NCBI RefSeq assembly: GCF_018446385.1
Contig: NC_056001.1
Coordinates: forward strand, 6,839,600-6,903,599
Source: Zingiber officinale
Lineage: Eukaryota > Streptophyta > Magnoliopsida > Zingiberales > Zingiberaceae
DNA length: 64,000 nucleotides
Reading direction: 5' to 3'
In this document: positions 34,429-44,999 of the stretch, one piece after another
How the letters are laid out: every line of letters begins with the position of its first letter
Position numbering within the stretch: position 1 is the stretch's first letter
Made by a program: the position numbers and the translations under genes
Notes under the pieces: model-generated
Databases searched by the model: none
The model's input: the letters and a program-made list of their open reading frames with translations, nothing else
What the model was told of the DNA's origin: nothing

Positions 34429-36362
34429 ATGGCTCATTCTCCTTCTCCCCTTCTGGCTGTCTCGGGACTGTGGTAGACCTCCAGTTCATCAAATTCTAAT
34501 GGCGTTGAGGTGAATCAAATGAAAATGACTTATCATATTCCTTCTTATCACCAAATCGCTATCCCTTCTGTATATGATTGTCCCCACACGCCTCCTGATG
34601 GCTTCCTCCTTTTCTTTAAGGACCAATTGTATGCTGGTCTTCGCTTTCCAATACTTCCTTTCTTCTCAGAAGTTTGTAGATATTTACACATTCCTTTGCA
34701 ACAATTAGTACCAAACTCGTTTAGATTATTACTGTGTGGGGTCGTGGTACTTTTCCAATGGTACAGATCCCTCTTCATCCTCGTACTTTCCATTACTTTT
34801 ATTACCCAAACAGTCTGAGCAGGGCGTCTTTCTCTTCCAGGCTCGAGTGGAAGCTGTTTATTTTAATAAGATGCTCTCCTCCAATAAGAGCTAAAAATCC
34901 CACTACTTGTATGATCAACTCCCCGACCGGCTCCTTTTCCAAACCGGCTGGCAAATAGAGCTACCGAGCCCCCCTCCCCCCAATTAGGCAAATATCGATG
35001 AGAACCAGCTTACCTCCAAGTTGTCGCGTAGTTGATCAGTCTGAAATACCACATTCATAAGCTGCTGCTGGAGGGCGTATTGTATATGTTTGGGATGAGT
35101 CCCATCTGAGTCCGGATGCCCTACACTTTTGGTGAGTTGCTTTTCCTTCCCTTATTTTTTAAGATCTAACTGATTTTTTTCTTCTCTTTTGCAGCCAAAG
35201 TGATGTTTAAGGTTTTACTCAACGACTCCTCGAAGTTAACCGATGAAGAGTTGAAAACTTGAGGAGTGGCCGAGTTGGAAAGCCACGGGCTAATGCAAGT
35301 CAGGACTTCTGAAGTGTAGACCAGCGAAGGAGAAACTAGCCGAGTAGCAGGTAGTGATGCCGCCGCCAACACTGGTGAGCTACCTCTCGAGCGGCCCTCC
35401 TTGGTGCATGTAGCGATGCCTTCGGAGTCAACGACTTCTGCGGAGTCGTTAATTCAGTGTCAACACCGCAAAAGGCTTTGAACTAAGGCTCCTGCCCGCT
35501 TGACCACATTCGCCCCTCAATCTTCTTTAGTTGCATCCACCCCTCGACCGCCTTTCGAATGGAGAGAGAACTTCACTTCTGTCGCCCCTGAAAGAACAAC
35601 AGGCGGATCTACTCCCCCATCTTCCGATCGAAAACCTTCCCTCTCCGAGATGTCGTCCGGTACCATAGTTGTATGCCCCCTATCTTATCTGCCGCTGGCA
35701 CCGACCATCTCTACAACCCCTTTCTCCACTATCCACTCTGTTCTAACGCCAAAATCCAAGGACAAGGCTAGCTCGGAGCTGATGGACTCTAGTATGCATA
35801 AGCATGTAATGACCATCCTTAGATTGCCAATAGATAAGTGACATTACCCTGATCCAGAAGAGCCACACGCGCCTAAGCATAAGATAAAGATCCAGGATCC
35901 TTTGGCCCAGACCTGGGCAGAGGCCAAAGCTAGGGCAGCGACCATCCCTCCTGTCGAGTTGGCTGATCGATTTAGCCAAAAATTTATAAGGGTAGGTTTG
36001 TGTAGTATTTTGAATGATTATATCCTTCGCTTGGGTCGACCTAACCACTCTCATTGTGTAACAGTTCTGGGTGAACGACCTATCTCTCTGCCAAAGGCTA
36101 GCCTAGTTAGACCATGAACTCAAGCTAGCGTAAACTGCGAGCAAGAATGAAGGTCCTTCCCAAATCTTGATCGAGTGCTTAACTTTAGAGGCGATGCAAC
36201 TAAAGGAGCAGACTTTGTCCATGGAGAAGGACAAAAATCATGGTCAATACATCGAGCTAGTGAAGCTTAAGAAACAAGCGCTTAATTTTGAAGCTAAGAT
36301 CAGCTTGATGAACACTCGAAAGCTCAGGGACATCGAAGACCTCGATATCAAGAACAAGAAGG
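34429..36362 (+). pseudogene. Antisense ORF of gypsy A (Transposase_28-like), N-terminal and middle part
   Basis: Runs opposite to the element. Starts MAHSPSPLLAVSGLW at 34429, the same start as in B. The conserved domain (about 34580-34970) has PPDGFLLFFKDQLYAGLRF, then IPLQQLVPNSFRLL, and further on a frame with FQTGW near 34930-34960. A low-complexity Ser/Pro/Thr linker follows (35500-35840), then KIKIQDPLAQTWAEAKARA (35885-35940) and a coiled coil of Lys/Glu/Leu heptads (36170-36360). Stops at 34474, near 35839 and at other sites make it a pseudogene. N2 interrupts it at 36363 and it resumes at 43733. The function of this family is not known to me. Confidence 0.62.
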
Positions 36363-37439
36363 TGTTGAACCCCCAAAGTGTTTTTGATGTGATCAACTAA
36401 GTTAGGTTAGGTCCTGTGTCTAAGTGTGCAGAAACTTAGGAACACAAGAAGTCGAGCAAAAGATGCAACTAGCAAGAAGGGCGGCACGGGAGAGAGCCGA
36501 CGGATTCGGTGCATCTGAGGGACAAGGTGTTACGGAAGAGTACACCGAGGGACAAGGTGTTATGGAAGAGTACACCGAGGGACAAGGTGTTATGGAAGAG
36601 TACACCGACGGACAAGAATGAAACGTGCGATGTTTCCGAGGGACGAGAAGATGGAGCGGAAGATTGCTTGGGGAGCAAAAGACGCAGCTAGCGAGAAGGT
36701 CGGCGCGGGAGAGAGCTGACGGACTCAGTGCGTCTGAGGGAAGAAGCTGCAGAAGAATACGCTGGTGGACGAGAAGGAAGCATGCGACGATTCTGAGGTA
36801 CGAGAAGCCGGAGCGAAAGCTTGCTCGAGGAGAAAATCGGAAGTTAGGTTCGGGTGAGCCCTATTCCCGATGGTCGAAATCACCCAAGCGAGCGGAGCTG
36901 GAGCGGAAGACCCGGACCGAGGCGAGCAAAACAGGAGCATAGGTTTAGAACTGAAAAAAGTCAACCTTGTTGACTTTTAGGGTCCAAGCACATGGAACCT
37001 CATTTTTAGCCACTTCGACGTGGATGTTGACCGTTGCGTCAGGGATAGAATTTTATCCACTCTAGGCACTTAGAACGCTTCCTGGCGCCCCAACCAAAGC
37101 TATAAATACAGCCTTGGTCCAAGAAACTAAAGAGAACAAGCAATTATTGAAACAACACTTGCGCTCTTTCCTTTCTAGTTTAGCTTCATCTTTCTGTGCG
37201 TAAATTACTATAAAGAGTCTTCTCCGCCTAAAGGAGAATTTAATGTGTTTCACTTCCTTGGATTAACAACCTCCCCAGTTATAACCAAGTAAATTCTGGA
37301 GCTTCTTTCTTTTTAGTTCATTATTTGTTCTATGTTTATGCAAGTGTTTAATTAAGTTATAAGTTTGAGAATGGTTCGCTTGTTTTGATTTTGTGCAGGG
37401 CTATTCAACCCCCCTTCTAACCGGTCAATGGGTCTAAGA
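36363..37439 (+). repeat. N2 left LTR
   Basis: A 1077-bp LTR beginning TGTTGAACCCCC and ending GGTCTAAGA, related to the N1 LTR (shared AAGTGTGCAG and GGACGAGAAG words). A 36-bp unit, 'CACCGAGGGACAAGGTGTTATGGAAGAGTA'-like, is tandemly repeated three times at about 36515-36610. A TATA-like CTATAAATACAG is near 37100. Confidence 0.85.
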
Positions 37440-37495
37440 AGTGGTATCAAAGCCAGGACGCCTCAGAAGGACTAATCGCCGACTGAAGCAACAAG

Positions 37496-37996
37496 ATGGT
37501 TGGAGCTAACATTTATCCACCAACGTTCAAGGGGGAGTTCACGTTTTGGAAGAGATGAATGGAGGTATTTCTTAAAATAGATTTTAATATTTTATTAATA
37601 ATGAAATATGGTTATGAAGCGCCAAAGGACACAAACGAAAAAGGAATTGAAAAACACATCTGGACCAAAAAGCAGCGCGACGATTTCATGTCAAACGGTA
37701 AGGCTGAATATCATCTAATAAGTGTACTACCGATGGAGGATCTCAACAGAATCGACAAGTACCAAAGTGCAAAAGAACTTTGGAAAAAATTCTTGAAGCT
37801 CTACGAAGAACCAATTGAAGTCGAATCTAACTCCTCGATGGATACCAAGGCATCATTAGAAGCTGAAAACGAGGAAATTGCCAGGACAACCCTTATAGTC
37901 GAATTCCTTCCTGGAGATACACAAAGCTCATCCCAGATGAACATCGATGAAAGGGGAGAATCTTTGAAAGAAAATAGCTCTTCAGGGAGAGTTTAA
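37496..37996 (+). pseudogene. N2 gag remnant
   Basis: The N-terminus MVGANIYPPTFKG (ATG at 37496) and the Copia gag core are readable: KAEYHLISVLPMEDLNRID and SAKELWKKFLKLYEE (residues about 70-105). An in-frame TGA at 37556-37558 replaces what should be a Trp codon, after which the frame is open to 37996. The C-terminal part is acidic with a final GESLKENSSSG. The zinc knuckle seen in the related fragment at 61118-60690 is missing, so packaging would rely on another copy. Confidence 0.78.
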
Positions 37997-39034
37997 GAAA
38001 TCGACAAAGTAAGTAAGGTACAGTCTCTACCTCCTGACCAATTGTTTAAATTTATAAAAATATTATCGAAGAAGTCTTGCAAATTAGAAATAGAGAATAA
38101 AAAAGTATTAAAAGAAAATAAGGAATTAAAAGGTACTCTAACAACAACCTCTCAATTAGAAAATTTTGATAAAATCAAAATAGAAAATGACAAATTGAAA
38201 TTAGAAAATGATCAATTCAAAATAGATGTAGAATATTTGAAAAATCATACATATTCAAAATTCTCTGCTTTGAATTTTAGAAATTATTAAGAACTACATT
38301 CAAAATTTAAATATCATAAAGGGAAAATTAAAAACTTATCAAGAAAAATCTACCTAACAAATTTCTTATTAATCCAGTAGGAAGGAATCCGTTTTGGATT
38401 CCAAAATCTTTCTTGAACTAATTTTCTTTGTCTTTGTTTGAAATAATGCAAAGTTTACAAAATTATTTTTCTTAGTTGATTTTTTTAAAACAATGTTATT
38501 TCCTCTAACTAAAGATATTTTTCTGAAAATTCTTATTATTTAAGAATTCTTTTTGAGTTAAATGAATATAAATCTTTAATATTAAAAATATAAACTTTAA
38601 AAATCTATTTCTCTTGTGTTAAATGCATGTTCTATTACATTTTTCAAAAAATAGTTCAAAATTTTTTGTAGTTAATAATTTTAAAGATTTTAATTCTGCG
38701 TTCAATACTTTAAATAATTATTCAAACATTTTTTTTATAATTTTAACTTGGAAATTTCTCAAAAATATTTTTTGTCTTCTTGCAAATTTGTTTAACTTAG
38801 AAGGTTTCTTGTTCAAATATCAGCTTTACAAAACTTGTGAAAACGTAGGAAATTTCAAAAAAATTTCACTTGTTTAACTAAGAATTTCTTTACAAAAGAT
38901 ACCCTTAGAATTTTTTTTAGAACCTCAATTTTTATGTGATAAAAGGGAGACAATGGAGAATTAAGTCTGGGGGGAGGTAGCTTAAAATTTTTATTACTTC
39001 TACACTTTATTGTAAAATTTATTGTTTTAACTTT
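37997..39034 (+). other. N2 spacer with coiled-coil remnant
   Basis: At 38042-38340 the sequence encodes Lys/Glu/Asn-rich coiled-coil repeats (for example LENFDKIKIENDKLKLEND) homologous to the region left of the gag fragment at 60290-60700. After that the sequence is AT-rich and non-coding. The spacer is cut at 39035 by G2. Confidence 0.6.
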
Positions 39035-39039
39035 ATAGT

Positions 39040-39977
39040 TGATCCGGTGGTAAGGACCTGGGACCCTCATGGGAGGAGGGTCAAAGACACGTGGAGGTCA
39101 ACTCCAAGTTCGTGCCGAACGAAGGATGCCGGGCCGAACGGAAGGATGCCCTGTCGAACGAAGGATGCCGGGCCGAACGGAAGGATGTCCTGCCGAACGG
39201 AAGGATGCCCTGCCGAACGAAGGATGCCGGGCCCAACGGAAGGATGCCCTGCCGAACGAAGGATGTCGGGCTGAATGGAAGGATGCAGGGCCGAGCCAAC
39301 CTGACATTCGGCCAGGAGCTTCCCGGGCCGGACAGAAGACAACCCGACCATGAGCGGGTTTCCGACACTCATAGTGAAAAGGGTCACCTGGCCGACCGGA
39401 TAGCCCGCTCGGCCGAAGCATAAAGCATCGTTGCTGTGGAACACTCTCAGTCGAGCACCCGGTCCAGCACGTATGATCGGCCGGACGAAAAGGGACTGCC
39501 GACCGACCGGACACTCGCCATATAGTAAGGAGAACAGGACAAGGAAACATCCTCTGACAGCGGGTATGTCCGAGGAGCAGGCCATACGCAGGATCTTATG
39601 ACAGGGGTCCGCTGTCTCGTCAAAGACGTGCTCGGACTGTAGCAGTAAGGGGTCAGGTAAGCTTTTCTGACAAACACATACTGAGGTATGGGCTAAGGAC
39701 ACGTGTTTGCCTCGGTAGGTGTGCGTGAGCTCTTTCACCGCTCTATATAAGGAGCCTTATACTTCGCCGGAGGTACGCGTTCTTTGATATTCGGAGCCAC
39801 CTTTTGCTGTCTGCTTACCTGACTTGAGCGTCGGAGAGTCGTCGCCGGGAACCCCTTCCCGGCCCGACTTCTGTGCAGATTCGTCGGAGTTTCATACGAT
39901 CAGTCGTCGATCCACGTCAGCTACCCGGAGAGCGCCACGTGCCTAGCGTCCGTTGATTCAGCATTCGGACAGGATCA
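39040..39977 (+). repeat. G2 left LTR
   Basis: A 938-bp LTR. Between about 39110 and 39290 an 18-bp word related to GAACGAAGGATGCCGGGCC is repeated about nine times. A TATA box (TATATAAGG) lies at about 39744-39752. Open frames through the 18-bp repeats on both strands arise because 18 is a multiple of three and are not genes. Confidence 0.92.
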
Positions 39978-40022
39978 ATTTGGCGCCGTCTGTGGGAACG
40001 CTCCTGCATCCGATCGGAAGCA

Positions 40023-40150
40023 ATGGACGAGGCTGGACGACCGCCCACGGTGAGGCTCTCCACGAAGGAGCTCGACGCTCTAATCAAGGCAAGAGCAGCT
40101 AAGCTGTGGAGCAACAGAGAGAGAATGCGCAAGCCGAGCGGCTGAAGCAA
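40023..40150 (+). pseudogene. G2 gag start remnant
   Basis: MDEAGRPPTVRLSTKELDAL (from 40023) resembles the gag starts of element C (MEEAERLTTVTLTLEKLEML) and A. After about 40 codons it loses frame and dissolves into a repeat of 'CCGAGCGGAGGCAATGATCC'. No further gag can be read. Confidence 0.65.
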
Positions 40151-40609
40151 CAAGCAACGTCAGCATCAGGTGCCCGAGCGGAGGCAATGATCCCCGAGCG
40201 GAGGCAATGATCCCCGAGCGGACGCCTCCCCCGAGACAATGATCCAACCGGCATTCAAGGGGGAGCACCGCCGAGCGGATGAAGATGGATTGGGACTTGG
40301 ATCAGCCGTGAAGCGCAAATTATCTCCAGCCTTTCCGGGGCAGGGTGAAAGGTGCACCAATATGATGTGTGCTGTATATTTTCCGTTTGGCTGTATATTT
40401 GAAATGCAGGAAGCAAAATGTTAAAACGCAATTGGCATTATCTGCCGAGCGGCCTATCTCCATGATGTATAAGATCCGAGGCACCGACTCAATGTCGAAG
40501 ACCCCGGGCCGATCGGCCGGGAGTAAAAATTAGCCGAGCCAAGTCATCGAAGGCGAAGACCCCTCGCCGCTCGGTAGGGCGTATGTCATCAGTGTTAAAG
40601 TTAGCCTTA

Positions 40610-41460
40610 AAGGCCGTCGAGCTCCGACATTAAAAATCGAGAGACGAGCCGGCGTCTATAAATCTCCCGAGCGGAAGACCGTCGAGCTCCGACGTTAAAA
40701 ATCGAGAGACGAGCCGACGTCTATAAATCTCCTGAGCGGAAGACCGTCGAGCTCCGACGTTAAAAATCGAGAGACGAGCCGGCGTCTATAAATCTCCCGA
40801 GCGGAAGACCGTCGAGCTCCGACGTTAAAAATCGAGAAACGAGCCGATCGGCTCTCCGGCGGAAGACCGTCGAGCTCCGACGTTAAAAATTGAGAGACGA
40901 GCCGGCGTCTATAAACCCTCCGAGCGGAAGACCGTCGAGCTCCGACGTTAAAAATCGAGAGACGAACCGGCGTCTATAAATCTCCCTAGCGGAAGACCGT
41001 CGAGCTCCGACGTTAAAAATTGAGAGACGAGCCGGCGTCTATAAACCCTCCGAGCGGAAGACCGTCGAGCTCCGAAGTTAAAAATCGAGAGACGAGCCGG
41101 CGTCTATAAATCTCCCGAGCGGAAGACCGTCGAGCTCCGACGTTAAAAATCGAGAGACGAGTCGGCGTCTATAAATCTCCCGAGCGGAAGACTGTCGAGC
41201 TTCGACGTTAAAAATCAAGAGATGAGCCGGCGTCTATAAATCATCCGAGTGGAAGACCGTCGAGCTCCGACATTAAAAATCGAGAGACGAGCCGGCGTCT
41301 ATAAATCATCCGAGCGGAAGGCCGTCGAGCTCCGACGTTAAAAATCGAGAGTCGCGCCGGCTACTATAAACCCTCCGGCCGGAAGACCGTCGAGCTCCGA
41401 CGTTAAATATCGAGAGTCGGACCGGCGACTATAAACCCTCCGGCCGGAAGTACCGGCGAG
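40610..41460 (+). repeat. G2 internal tandem array, about 65 bp x 13
   Basis: A contiguous direct repeat with unit GAAGACCGTCGAGCTCCGAC-GTTAAAAATCGAGAGACGAG-CCGGCGTCTATAAATCTCCC-GAGCG. 'GTCGAGCTCCGAC'-type words recur about 13 times at steps of 60-69 bp. The last two copies have changed ends (CTATAAACCCTCCGGCC). There are no unique spacers, so it is not CRISPR-like. Most units contain TCTATAAA, a TATA-like word. Confidence 0.92.
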
Positions 41461-41753
41461 CCATGCGTCTAAGTGAGTCCCGCGGACCAAGTGTGCAAGC
41501 GGGCGGGTTACCAAGAGTACCCCGTAAACATCTGACGAAAATCCCATTTGCGAAACGAGATATATTCAGCCGGGCGGACTAGCTATACAAAATACTTCGT
41601 GAGAAATCCCTTGCAAAACGCAAGAGAGGTGGGATGAGAGGCGATTAACGAGGAGAAGCGGAGGATGGTTTCTTGGATGCGCCGCTCGACACTACGGGCG
41701 TCTAGTCAGTCGGACTATGTGCCTCCTTCGACTAGACTTGAAGGGGAGGCATG

Positions 41754-42646
41754 TGATCCGGTGGTAAGGACCTGAGACCCTCATGGGAGGAGCGTCAAAG
41801 ACACGTGGAGGTCAACTCTAAGTTCGCGCCGAACGAAGGATGTCGGGCCGAACGGAAGGATGCCCTGCCGAACGAAGGATGCCGGGCCGAACGGAAGGAT
41901 GCCCTGCCAAACGAAGGAAGCCGGGCCGAACGGAAGGATGCCCTGCCGAACGAAGGATGCCGAGCCGACCTGACATTCGGCCAGGAGCTTCCCGGGCTGG
42001 ACAGAAGACAACCCGACCATGGGCGGGTTTCCGACGCTCATAGTGAAAAGGGTCACCTGGCCGACCGGATAGCTCGCTCGGCCGAAGCATAAAGCATCGT
42101 TGCTGTGGAACACTCTCAGCCAAGCACCCGGTCCAGCACGTATGACCGGCCGGACGAAAAGGGACTGCCGACCGGCCGGACACTCGCCATATAGTAAGGA
42201 GAACAGGACAAGGAAACATCCTCTGACAGCGGGTATGTCCGAGGAGCAGGCCATACGCAGGATCTTATGACAGGGGTCCGCTGTCCCGTCAAAGACGTGC
42301 TCGGACTGTAGCAGTAAGGGGTCAGGTAAGCTTTTCTGACAAACACATACCGAGGTATGGGCTAAGGACACGTGTTTGCCTCGGTAGGTGTGCGTGAGCT
42401 CTTTCACCGCTCTATATAAGGAGCCTTATACTTCGCCGGAGGTACGCGTTCTTTGATATTCAGAGCCACCTTTTGCTGTCTGCTTACCTGACTTGAGCGT
42501 CGGAGGGTCGTCACCGGGAACCCCTTCCCGGCCCGACTTCTGTGCAGGTTCGCCTGAGTTTCGTACGATCAGTCGTCGATCCACGTCAGCTACCCGGAGA
42601 GCACCACGTGCCCAGCGTCCGTTGATTCAGCATTCGGACAGGATCA
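41754..42646 (+). repeat. G2 right LTR
   Basis: An 893-bp LTR nearly identical to the left one outside the 18-bp repeat block, which has fewer units here (about 41826-41965). The TATA box is at about 42412-42420. Confidence 0.92.
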
Positions 42647-42698
42647 ATAGTTGTTTACCCTAGCTTAACTTGGGTTGCTTACATTAAAAAGGGGGGAT

Positions 42699-43727
42699 TG
42701 TTGGAATTCCAAGATGATTTTGATGTGATCAACTAAGTTAGGTTATGTCCTGTTGTGTTTTAACCCTGTGTCTAAGTGTGCAGGAAACTTAGAAGTACAG
42801 GAAGTTGAGCAAAAGACGCAACTAGCGAGAAGGACGGCACGAGAGAGAGCCGACGAGTTCGGTGTGTCTGAAGGGACGAGGTGTTACGAAAAAGTACACT
42901 GGCGGACGAGAAGGGAACGTGCGATGTTTCCGAGGGACGAGAAGCTGAAGCGGAAGATTGCTCGGGGAGCAAAAGATGCAACTAGTGAGAAGGTCAGCAC
43001 AGGAGAGAGCCAATGGGCTCAGTGCGTCCGAGGGATGAAGCTACGGAAGAGTACGTTGGCGGACGAGAAGGAAGCATGCGACGATTTCGAAGTACAAGAA
43101 ACCAGAGCGAAAGCTTGCTCGAGGAGAAGGCCGAAAGTTGGGTTCGGGTGTGCCCTATTTCGGATGGCCAAAATCACCCAAACGAGCGGAGCCGGAGCGG
43201 AAGATCCGAACCGAGGCGAGCAGAGGGCCCGAACCGAAAAAAGTCAACCCTATTGACTTTTAGGGTCCGAGCGACCGGAACCTCATTTTTATCCACTTCG
43301 ACGTGGATGTTGACTGTTGCATCAGGGATAGAATTCTATCCACTCCAAGCGCCTGGAACGCTTCCAGGCACCCTGATCAAGACTATAAATACAACCTTGG
43401 TCAAAGAATCTAAAGAGAACAAGCAATTATTGAAACAACACTTGTGCACTTTCCTTTCTAGTTTAGCTTCATCTTTTTATGCGTAAATTGTTGTAAAGAG
43501 GCTTCTCCGCCTGAAGGAGAATTTAATGCATTTCACTTCCTTAGATTAACAACCTCCCCGATTGTAACTAAATAAATTCCGGAGCCTCTTTCTTTTTAGT
43601 TCATTATTTGTTCTATGTTTATGCAAGTATTTAATTAAGTTATAAGTCCGAGAATGGTTCATTTGTTTTGATTTTGTACAGAGCTATTCAACCCCCCCCC
43701 CCTTCTAGCCAGCCAACAGGTCTAAGA
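42699..43727 (+). repeat. N2 right LTR
   Basis: A 1029-bp LTR starting TGTTGGAATTCC and ending GGTCTAAGA. It lacks the three-copy 36-bp repeat of the left LTR. A TATA-like CTATAAATACAA is near 43382. Scattered differences to the left LTR show that N2 is older than G2. Confidence 0.85.
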
Positions 43728-43732
43728 GAAGG

Positions 43733-44150
43733 CTTGGGCCCTGACGAAGAAGTTAGAGGAGATGGAGGCAACTCTAGCTACAAAGCAAGCGAGCCATGAA
43801 CTCCAGCTCGAAGAGCACAAGAGAATATTTGATGAGAAGGATGCCGAGCTATGAGCAATAAAGGCTGATCTTGCTAAATTCAAGGGGAGGAGGAGCTCGG
43901 TCGGTTGGAAGCTCATCGGATGGAGTATCTCCATTCCAGGGTGTTCAATCAGCTGCTCACTGATCGGACCATCAAGCTGTTTACCTATGGCATTGATGGG
44001 ACTATCAAGCAGCTAAAGGAGGGTGACTATCTCTCCATTGAGTTTCCTCCATCCTTTATTAAAAGGTATAAAATCTTGGAGGTGCTCCCCGACGATGTGA
44101 TCACAAACCTAGCGTCGTTTTTTATTAAGTTGATTAATAGCTTCTTGTAA
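43733..44150 (+). pseudogene. Antisense ORF of gypsy A, C-terminal part
   Basis: Continues the coiled coil of 36170-36360 after N2: Lys/Glu/Ala-rich (KKLEEMEATLATKQASHELQ) in one frame. After a frameshift near 43850-43890 comes a frame with LEAHRMEYLHSRVFNQLLTD and a C-terminal YKILEVLPDDVITNL. The stop is at 44148-44150. Function unknown. Confidence 0.55.
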
Positions 44151-44389
44151 CACTTAGGCAATTTTGTAAATACTTCTAAGTTTGGTTTTATGCATGTCCG
44201 TTCTACGTCTTATAGTTCTCGTTTTGTGGATGCGCTAAATTATAGCTTACTTATTTGTGTCTTTGAGACTTAGCTTTACCAATCTACTCGAGCGACACTA
44301 TAAAGAACTTCTATCGTAGTGGTCTCCTAGGTCCCAGGAGATTTTTCGCTCTTAACGGTGAGAACAAGTTTACTCATACCTTAGCTGCT

Positions 44390-44995
44390 TGGTCTAACTC
44401 TCCTTAGACGGCCAATCGACTCACTTATAACTCGGTCGATCGACTCAAGAGTTTGGAATCGTGAGAGCAAGCTTAGTTATAACTCGGTCGATTGGCTAGA
44501 GAGTCTGGGACACTTGGTGTGAGAGCTTTGCTCGCTGATAACTTGACCGAATGATGCGAGAGTTTAGAAGCATGAGAGCAAGTTTACTTATAACTTGTTT
44601 GATTAGTTCGAGAGTCTGGGACACTTGGTGCGAAAGCTTTGCTCACTTATAACTCAGTCGAATAGCACGAGAGTCTGGAAGCGTGAGAGCAAACTCACTT
44701 ATAACTCGACCGAATGGCGCGAGAGTCTGGGATACTTGGCGTGAGAGCTATGCTCGCTTATAACTGGGGCGATCGGCTCATGAGTCTGGAAGCATGAAAG
44801 CAAGTTCACTTTTAACTCGGCGAATCTGCTCTAGAGTCCGGGACACTTAGCACGAGAGCTTTGCTCGCTTATAGCTCCGCTGAACGGCGTGAGGGTCTGG
44901 ACACTTGGCGTGAGAGCTTTGCTCGCTTATAGCTCAGCTGAAGGGCGCGAGAGCTAAGCTCGCTTATAACTCAGTCAAACGACATGACACTCTGG
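44390..44995 (-). repeat. Gypsy A tandem array (about 55 bp, roughly 11-12 diverged copies)
   Basis: Repeats of GAGAGTCTGGGACACTTGG, GTGAGAGC(T/A)TTGCTCGC and TTATAACTCGGTCGAATGG. Read on the opposite strand they match the array of element C at 58990-60043 (TTATAAGTGAGCATGCTCTC and the following words). The same position between coding region and 3' end in two elements makes the array a family feature. Confidence 0.8.
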
Positions 44996-44999
44996 AGTA

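Larger units (their letters stand above)
39040..42646 (+). mobile_element. G2: non-autonomous gypsy element, TSD ATAGT
   Basis: LTRs 39040-39977 and 41754-42646 (TGATCCGGTGG...GGACAGGATCA) are flanked by ATAGT (39035-39039 and 42647-42651). A gypsy-type primer-binding site (TTGGCGCCGTCTGTGGGAA, from 39979) follows the left LTR, and a polypurine tract (ACTTGAAGGGGAGGCA, about 41736-41751) precedes the right one. The 1.8-kb interior has only a broken gag start and a 13-copy tandem array. No enzymes are encoded. The LTRs are very similar, apart from extra repeat units in the left one, so the insertion is young relative to its surroundings. Confidence 0.93.
36363..43727 (+). mobile_element. N2: non-autonomous Copia-type element with gag remnant, TSD GAAGG
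   Basis: LTRs 36363-37439 and 42699-43727 enclose a primer-binding site (TGGTATCAAAGCC, 37442-37454), a gag remnant (37496-37996), a coiled-coil/AT-rich spacer and a polypurine-like run (AAAAAGGGGGGAT, 42686-42698). GAAGG is duplicated at 36358-36362 and 43728-43732. With those duplications the LTR ends in CTAAGA instead of the usual ...CA. There is no protease, integrase or RT. It shares family and layout with N1 and carries gypsy G2 in its spacer. Confidence 0.87.

Noticed and set aside
39067..39738. Repetitive frames of up to 223 codons in the G2 LTRs
   Set aside because: The repeat unit is 18 bp, so any open frame stays open. The sequence is inside defined LTRs with a TATA box.
40610..41460. 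CRISPR-like regular repeat
   Set aside because: The repeats are contiguous without unique spacers and the DNA is plant nuclear; a tandem array inside a gypsy element explains it. The same holds for 58990-60043.
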